Positions 60,724 through 64,000 of a stretch of DNA of 64,000 nt are shown in pieces (position 1 is the stretch's first letter; each line of letters opens with the position of its first letter). This DNA is from Clostridiales bacterium (GTDB lineage Bacteria > Bacillota > Clostridia > Oscillospirales > Oscillospiraceae): NCBI GenBank assembly GCA_029265405.1, contig JAJUJI010000006.1, forward strand, positions 1-64,000, given 5' to 3'. The translations under genes and the position numbers were made by a program. The notes under the pieces are model-generated. The model had not been told where the DNA came from and did no database searches. It was given only the letters and a program-made list of their open reading frames with translations.

Positions 60724-61911
60724 TTGAAAATTATAAAAGCGGATTTGTTTATGTTTGATTTGGGCAGAGCCATACCAAACAGGCCGGTTGCGGTTAGGCT
60801 GCATACGGACGAAGGAATATACGGCGACGGGGAGGCTTCCCTATCCTACGGCAAGGGCGCTGAAGGCGCTTACGGAATGCTGGAGAGCTTTCTCCCGCTT
60901 GTGCTCGGCATGAACCCGCTTGCCCACGAGGTCATCTGGGACAAGCTGCACAAGACAACCTTCTGGGGCCAGAGCGGAGGCCCGGCGGTTTATTCGGCCA
61001 TCAGCGCGATAGACGTCGCCCTTTGGGATATAAAGGGAAAGCATTATAATGCGCCCCTATTCGAGCTTCTGGGCGGAAAGCACAGGGACAGCCTCCGCTG
61101 CTACGCCAGCCAGCTACAGCTCGGCTGGGGGGAAGGGTTCGAGCTTGGATATGCCGATGACGATTACGCAAGGGCGGCCAAACGCGCCGTCGCCGACGGC
61201 TACGATGCGGTCAAAATTGATTTCATGTCGCAAAACGACGCGCCGGGCAAGCCCATGACCTACGAGCAGCGCAAGGGCCTGCTGCCGCCGAAGACGGTGC
61301 GCATGGCCGAAAACAGGGTGGCGGCCGTGCGCGAGGCCGTGGGGCCCGATGTGGACATAATCGTGGAAAACCACTCGCAGCTTGACGCGCTGTCGGCAGT
61401 ACAGATAGCGGAGGCCGTGGAGAAATACAACATTTTATTTTTTGAGGAGCCGAACACCCCCTCTCCCAAGACCGCCAGATTCCTGCGCGACCGCATAAGG
61501 ATACCGATAGCCAACGGCGAGAGGATTTTCGGAAGGTGGCAGTACGCCCCTTACTTTGAGGACATGTCAATACAGGTGGCCCAACCTGATCTAACAAGCT
61601 GCGGCGGCCTGACCGAAGGGAAGAAAATCTGCGACATGGCACATACCTACGACATAGGCATTCAAGCCCATGTCTGCGGGACGCCGCTGTCTACGGCGCT
61701 GTCGCTGCATCTGGAGTCCTCGATACCGAACTTTGTGATTCACGAGCATCACGTGCTCAACCTTCAAAAAAACGTGAGGGAACTTTGCATACGCGACTAC
61801 CAGCCTATAAACGGAAGATACGCCATACCTGAGCTGCCCGGCATCGGCAACGAGTGGTCGGAAAAGGCCATGTCCGAGGCTTCGAGAAAAAGGACCTTCG
61901 TTTTGAATTAA
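60724..61911 (+). CDS. Mandelate racemase/muconate lactonizing enzyme family protein (copy 2)
   Basis: The 395-residue paralogue of copy 1 keeps all catalytic landmarks: YDAVKIDF, DIIVENHSQ, FFEEPNTPSP, NGERIFGRW and AHVCGTPLST. It differs mainly in the loop after the conserved CYASQLQ and in the C-terminal tail. TTG 60724 is chosen because AAAGGA lies 10 bases upstream and the protein then starts MKIIKADLF, matching MKITKIEAF of copy 1; the TTG at 60718 is too close. The pair may act on epimeric sugar acids or as a heteromer. Both are guesses. Confidence 0.9.
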   Translation: MKIIKADLFMFDLGRAIPNRPVAVRLHTDEGIYGDGEASLSYGKGAEGAYGMLESFLPLVLGMNPLAHEVIWDKLHKTTFWGQSGGPAVYSAISAIDVALWDIKGKHYNAPLFELLGGKHRDSLRCYASQLQLGWGEGFELGYADDDYARAAKRAVADGYDAVKIDFMSQNDAPGKPMTYEQRKGLLPPKTVRMAENRVAAVREAVGPDVDIIVENHSQLDALSAVQIAEAVEKYNILFFEEPNTPSPKTARFLRDRIRIPIANGERIFGRWQYAPYFEDMSIQVAQPDLTSCGGLTEGKKICDMAHTYDIGIQAHVCGTPLSTALSLHLESSIPNFVIHEHHVLNLQKNVRELCIRDYQPINGRYAIPELPGIGNEWSEKAMSEASRKRTFVLN

Positions 61912-61958
61912 TACGAGCTTTAGCGCGAAGCTAGAGCCGCCTGAAAGGACCGATTTGA

Positions 61959-62768
61959 ATGGACATCAAAACCGTCAACCAATACGGCAGGGACCTTGAG
62001 AGCATGATGAAGCTCGAAACTCATCCGATAGCTCTCAAATGGTATGAAAGGCTTGAGGACGTACCTAAGGAGGCGGTGGTTCCCAAGCGCGACCTGGGCA
62101 AGCACATGGCCCTGTGCCAGGCCTTTTCATACGCGCGCATGAAGGGCATGACCGTGGCCATGACCAAGCGGGACCACTGGTGCTGGAACCCACTGGTGGG
62201 CTTCGGGCAGGTGGACTGCGAGCCCGGCCACCCGGCCTTTGAGGAGATAGTGAAATTCATAGGCATCTCCGATCCGCAAAAGGCCCGTGAATTTTTCGCC
62301 GGCTTTCCGCGCCTCCCCAGAGGAAAATACAGCGCCGTCGTCGTGGCGCCGCTGGCTTCGGCTTCGTTTATGCCGGACGTCGTCGTCATATATGCCGATA
62401 CGGCCCAGACGAACCATATGATACGCTGCATTAAGGGAGCCATAGGCGGCTGCTTTACCAGCGTGTTCGACGGAATAGACTCCTGCATCTACTGCACGGT
62501 TCCCTCCTTCCTCCTTAACGAATACCGCGTGACCTTCCCCGATCCGGGCGACCGTGAAAGGGCGCGGGCCGGAGACGACGAAGCCATACTTACCGTACCG
62601 GGAGCCAGGCTGGAGGAGTTTATCGGCGCGGTCAGGGCCTCCGACAGGTTTATGGGCTACGGCCGCAGAATGTTTGAGTTCAACCTGGATTTTGCCAGGC
62701 CGCCCTTCTACAACAAGCTGTTCGAGCTCTGGGACCTGGACAAGGGCGAGGAATGGAAGACGCCTTAA
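61959..62768 (+). CDS. DUF169 family protein
   Basis: The 269-residue protein matches DUF169: THPIALKWYERLEDVP near the start, ALCQAFSYAR and CYAD-like VVVIYADTAQTNHM, then CIKGAIGGCFTSVFDGIDSC and VPGARLEEF. Several Cys residues may bind a metal or cluster. The function of the family is unknown; it appears in anaerobes near catabolic and respiratory genes. AAAGGA lies before the ATG in a block almost identical to that before copy 2 (CCTGAAAGGACnGATT). It ends the operon. Confidence 0.87.
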   Translation: MDIKTVNQYGRDLESMMKLETHPIALKWYERLEDVPKEAVVPKRDLGKHMALCQAFSYARMKGMTVAMTKRDHWCWNPLVGFGQVDCEPGHPAFEEIVKFIGISDPQKAREFFAGFPRLPRGKYSAVVVAPLASASFMPDVVVIYADTAQTNHMIRCIKGAIGGCFTSVFDGIDSCIYCTVPSFLLNEYRVTFPDPGDRERARAGDDEAILTVPGARLEEFIGAVRASDRFMGYGRRMFEFNLDFARPPFYNKLFELWDLDKGEEWKTP

Positions 62769-62812
62769 ATTGGTCCTATAAGGCCGCCGTTGCGCTATAA
62801 GCTCGAAGCAAT

Positions 62813-62868
62813 AATCAGGGTCTGAAAGGCTCATAAGTGTCGATCATGAGCTTTCAGACCCTGATTTT
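62813..62868. terminator. Long bidirectional terminator after the DUF169 gene
   Basis: AATCAGGGTCTGAAAGGCTCAT pairs with ATGAGCTTTCAGACCCTGATT almost perfectly over 21 bp, followed by TTTCC. A T-rich context on both sides allows two-way use with the convergent cupin gene. Confidence 0.85.
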
Positions 62869-62976
62869 CCGCGGCTGAAAAACGGCCTGCTTCTGCCGCA
62901 GCCCTTGGCCGGCTGAAGCAAAAGCCGTTTCCCGAGCCGCTCTTGACAGCTTAAGTGCGGCTTTCGCTCCGTCTGC

Positions 62977-63471
62977 TTACGCGTCCTCAGGCTCGACGCC
63001 TGCGTTGTTAAGAGCCTGGTATGCGGGACGTCTGGTACTGGCTATCGTATCCGGACGAACGGAAGCTTCCTGGGTAATGCTGGCGTCAACGAAAATAAAC
63101 GGCTTTCCCACGCGCTTGATGTCCAGAGGACAGTGCTTAACGCCCTTGGGAACGAAGATGTAGCAGGGATAATTAATATGCAGCACCTCGTCGCCCATGG
63201 TGAATTCTATGTCGGCATCAAAATCGGAGAAATCCTCGGCTCCGATAAGGTATATCCATTGGTCGAAGGGGTGAACGTGCGTCGGGCTGCCGAGCACATC
63301 GGGGGCTGTAATGTGCGCAAAGCCCATGGACAGGGCGGACTCCTTAATTTCCATCGGCCCCCCGCCTGTAACCATAGGCTTGGTAATGGTCTTGTGAATC
63401 GAGCGCCAGGGCTTCAGCTCGAATACGTTTTCTTCCCTTTTCAGATTTTTGATTATGGGCATGTCTGCCAT
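62977..63471 (-). CDS. Cupin-domain protein
   Basis: The 164-residue protein has a single cupin barrel with motif 1 THVHPFDQWIYLIG (His pair plus a likely Glu/Gln ligand) and motif 2 near IFVPKGVKHCPLDI. It may be a metal-dependent isomerase, lyase or sugar-acid sensor; the substrate is unknown. AGGAGGAG lies before the ATG. It is convergent to the DUF169 operon and transcribed with, or after, the ferredoxin gene. Confidence 0.87.
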   Translation of the reverse strand: MADMPIIKNLKREENVFELKPWRSIHKTITKPMVTGGGPMEIKESALSMGFAHITAPDVLGSPTHVHPFDQWIYLIGAEDFSDFDADIEFTMGDEVLHINYPCYIFVPKGVKHCPLDIKRVGKPFIFVDASITQEASVRPDTIASTRRPAYQALNNAGVEPEDA

Positions 63472-63720
63472 AATTTTCTCCTCCTCAAATCAATTTTAAC
63501 TTCCTGCGCTTCAGCAGGCAGCTAATAGAGCGCTATGCAAAGCGGAAGCGCAATTGCGAAGGGTTAATAATGCCGCATGAACGGGCTGTATGATAAATGC
63601 CGCATGAGAACACGCCAAGCGAAAGGGGCCGCAGCGGAATGGAATGCGCTGCAGGCCCCTTTAGGCAAGACGCTCGCAAACGGTTCCGCTCCATTCCCGC
63701 CGCCGGCAAAGAGGCTTAAA
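63472..63720. other. Intergenic region with hairpin and short direct repeats
   Basis: A stem AAAGGGGCC/GGCCCCTTT with inner CAGCG/CGCTG (63622-63662) lies mid-gap and could end the ferredoxin transcript. Two exact AATGCCGCATGA copies lie at 63569-63580 and 63596-63607, 27 bases apart; their role is unknown. I see no gene here. Confidence 0.5.
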
Positions 63721-64000
63721 CTACAGTTGAGCCGCCATACCGCTTTCCTTGTCCCTCCAGCGGGGTTTCAGCGGCAGCGGCCAGTTGAATTTAATCGCTC
63801 CCGGAGTAGGACAATCGCAGACGCAGCAGCCGCAGTACCAGCATTCCTCCGCATGCAGGATGATGGGCGGCGCTCCCTTCTTCGGATTAGGTATGAAAAC
63901 ATCTATCGGGCATGTCTCTACGCACTTGTTGCAACCCTTGCAGACGTTGGGATCAAATATCACCGGCATGCTCGGGGTTTGAACGTTGGGAATCGCATAT
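63721..64000 (-). CDS. Two-cluster 4Fe-4S ferredoxin-type protein, 5' end beyond the window
   Basis: The visible part has VCKGCNKCVETCPIDVF and CWYCGCCVCDCPTPGA, ligands for two 4Fe-4S clusters, then a basic and proline-rich tail. The frame stays open to the right edge (TPSMPVIFDPN), and the ATG at 63969 has no Shine-Dalgarno site, so the true start is probably outside. Similar ferredoxins are electron-transfer subunits of FAD-dependent fumarate- or APS-reductase-like enzymes encoded upstream. That partner is not visible. Confidence 0.85.
   Translation of the reverse strand, partial: YAIPNVQTPSMPVIFDPNVCKGCNKCVETCPIDVFIPNPKKGAPPIILHAEECWYCGCCVCDCPTPGAIKFNWPLPLKPRWRDKESGMAAQL

Noticed and set aside
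63569-63607. Two AATGCCGCATGA repeats as a CRISPR or attachment site
   Set aside because: Only two 12-base copies are present and there is no integrase or tRNA nearby.
1-64000. CRISPR array, prophage or rRNA operon
   Set aside because: No regularly spaced repeats, no phage structural or integrase genes and no rRNA-like sequence were seen on either strand.

Overview
The window looks like chromosomal DNA of a GC-rich, spore-forming, anaerobic Clostridia-type Firmicute. Sporulation and germination genes (spoVAC, spmA, spmB, a SleB-type hydrolase), an AbrB/SpoVT regulator, a TspO protein, an SLH-domain surface protein, strong Shine-Dalgarno sites, frequent TTG/GTG starts and several Fe-S, rubredoxin and corrinoid proteins all point that way. 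I cannot name the genus.

Layout. 1-650: the 3' end of an IS21-type istB gene with the element's terminal repeats, a possible tRNA scrap and a complete tRNA-Leu(CAA). 750-4305: a lipoprotein with calcium-binding-like repeats followed by a response regulator and a sensor kinase. 4383-9308: a housekeeping operon (yqhQ-like, prmC, recA, recX, rimO). 9474-12138: a small unknown protein, a two-OB-fold SSB-like protein, hslO (Hsp33) and tspO. 12124-16312: spoVAC, an unknown gene, a DUF1934 gene next to a degenerate arginyl-tRNA synthetase-like gene, and spmA-spmB. 16386-22934: abrB, a DUF3810 membrane protein, a SleB-like hydrolase, a sodium:solute symporter and pnp. rpsO, ymdB and an SbcD/SbcC-like (YhaO/YhaN) pair follow to 27678.

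27870-37050 is an accessory metabolic block. It holds a corrinoid protein, an old-yellow-enzyme/Fe-S flavoprotein, an orphan solute-binding lipoprotein, a DUF975 protein, an MtaA/UroD-like methyltransferase and a three-gene operon (COG1900 - NIL/ferredoxin - COG2122). That operon matches the unusual anaerobic homocysteine-biosynthesis module first worked out in methanogens. 37129-46354 carries a GtrA-like protein and the purine operon purE-purM-purN-AICAR transformylase-purD-purL, preceded by a promoter and a long leader with two candidate attenuator switches.

46430-55723 has the SLH surface protein, a flavin reductase-rubredoxin fusion, a second solute-binding protein, a GT39-like membrane glycosyltransferase, a NYN-LOTUS ribonuclease and a YkuE-like phosphoesterase. 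55887-64000 looks like a catabolic island. A LacI-type regulator and a near-perfect operator precede a third solute-binding protein, followed by a C_GCAxxG_C_C redox protein, two tandem enolase-superfamily dehydratase-like proteins, a DUF169 protein, a cupin and a ferredoxin running off the edge. The three solute-binding proteins are paralogues and none has a permease next to it.
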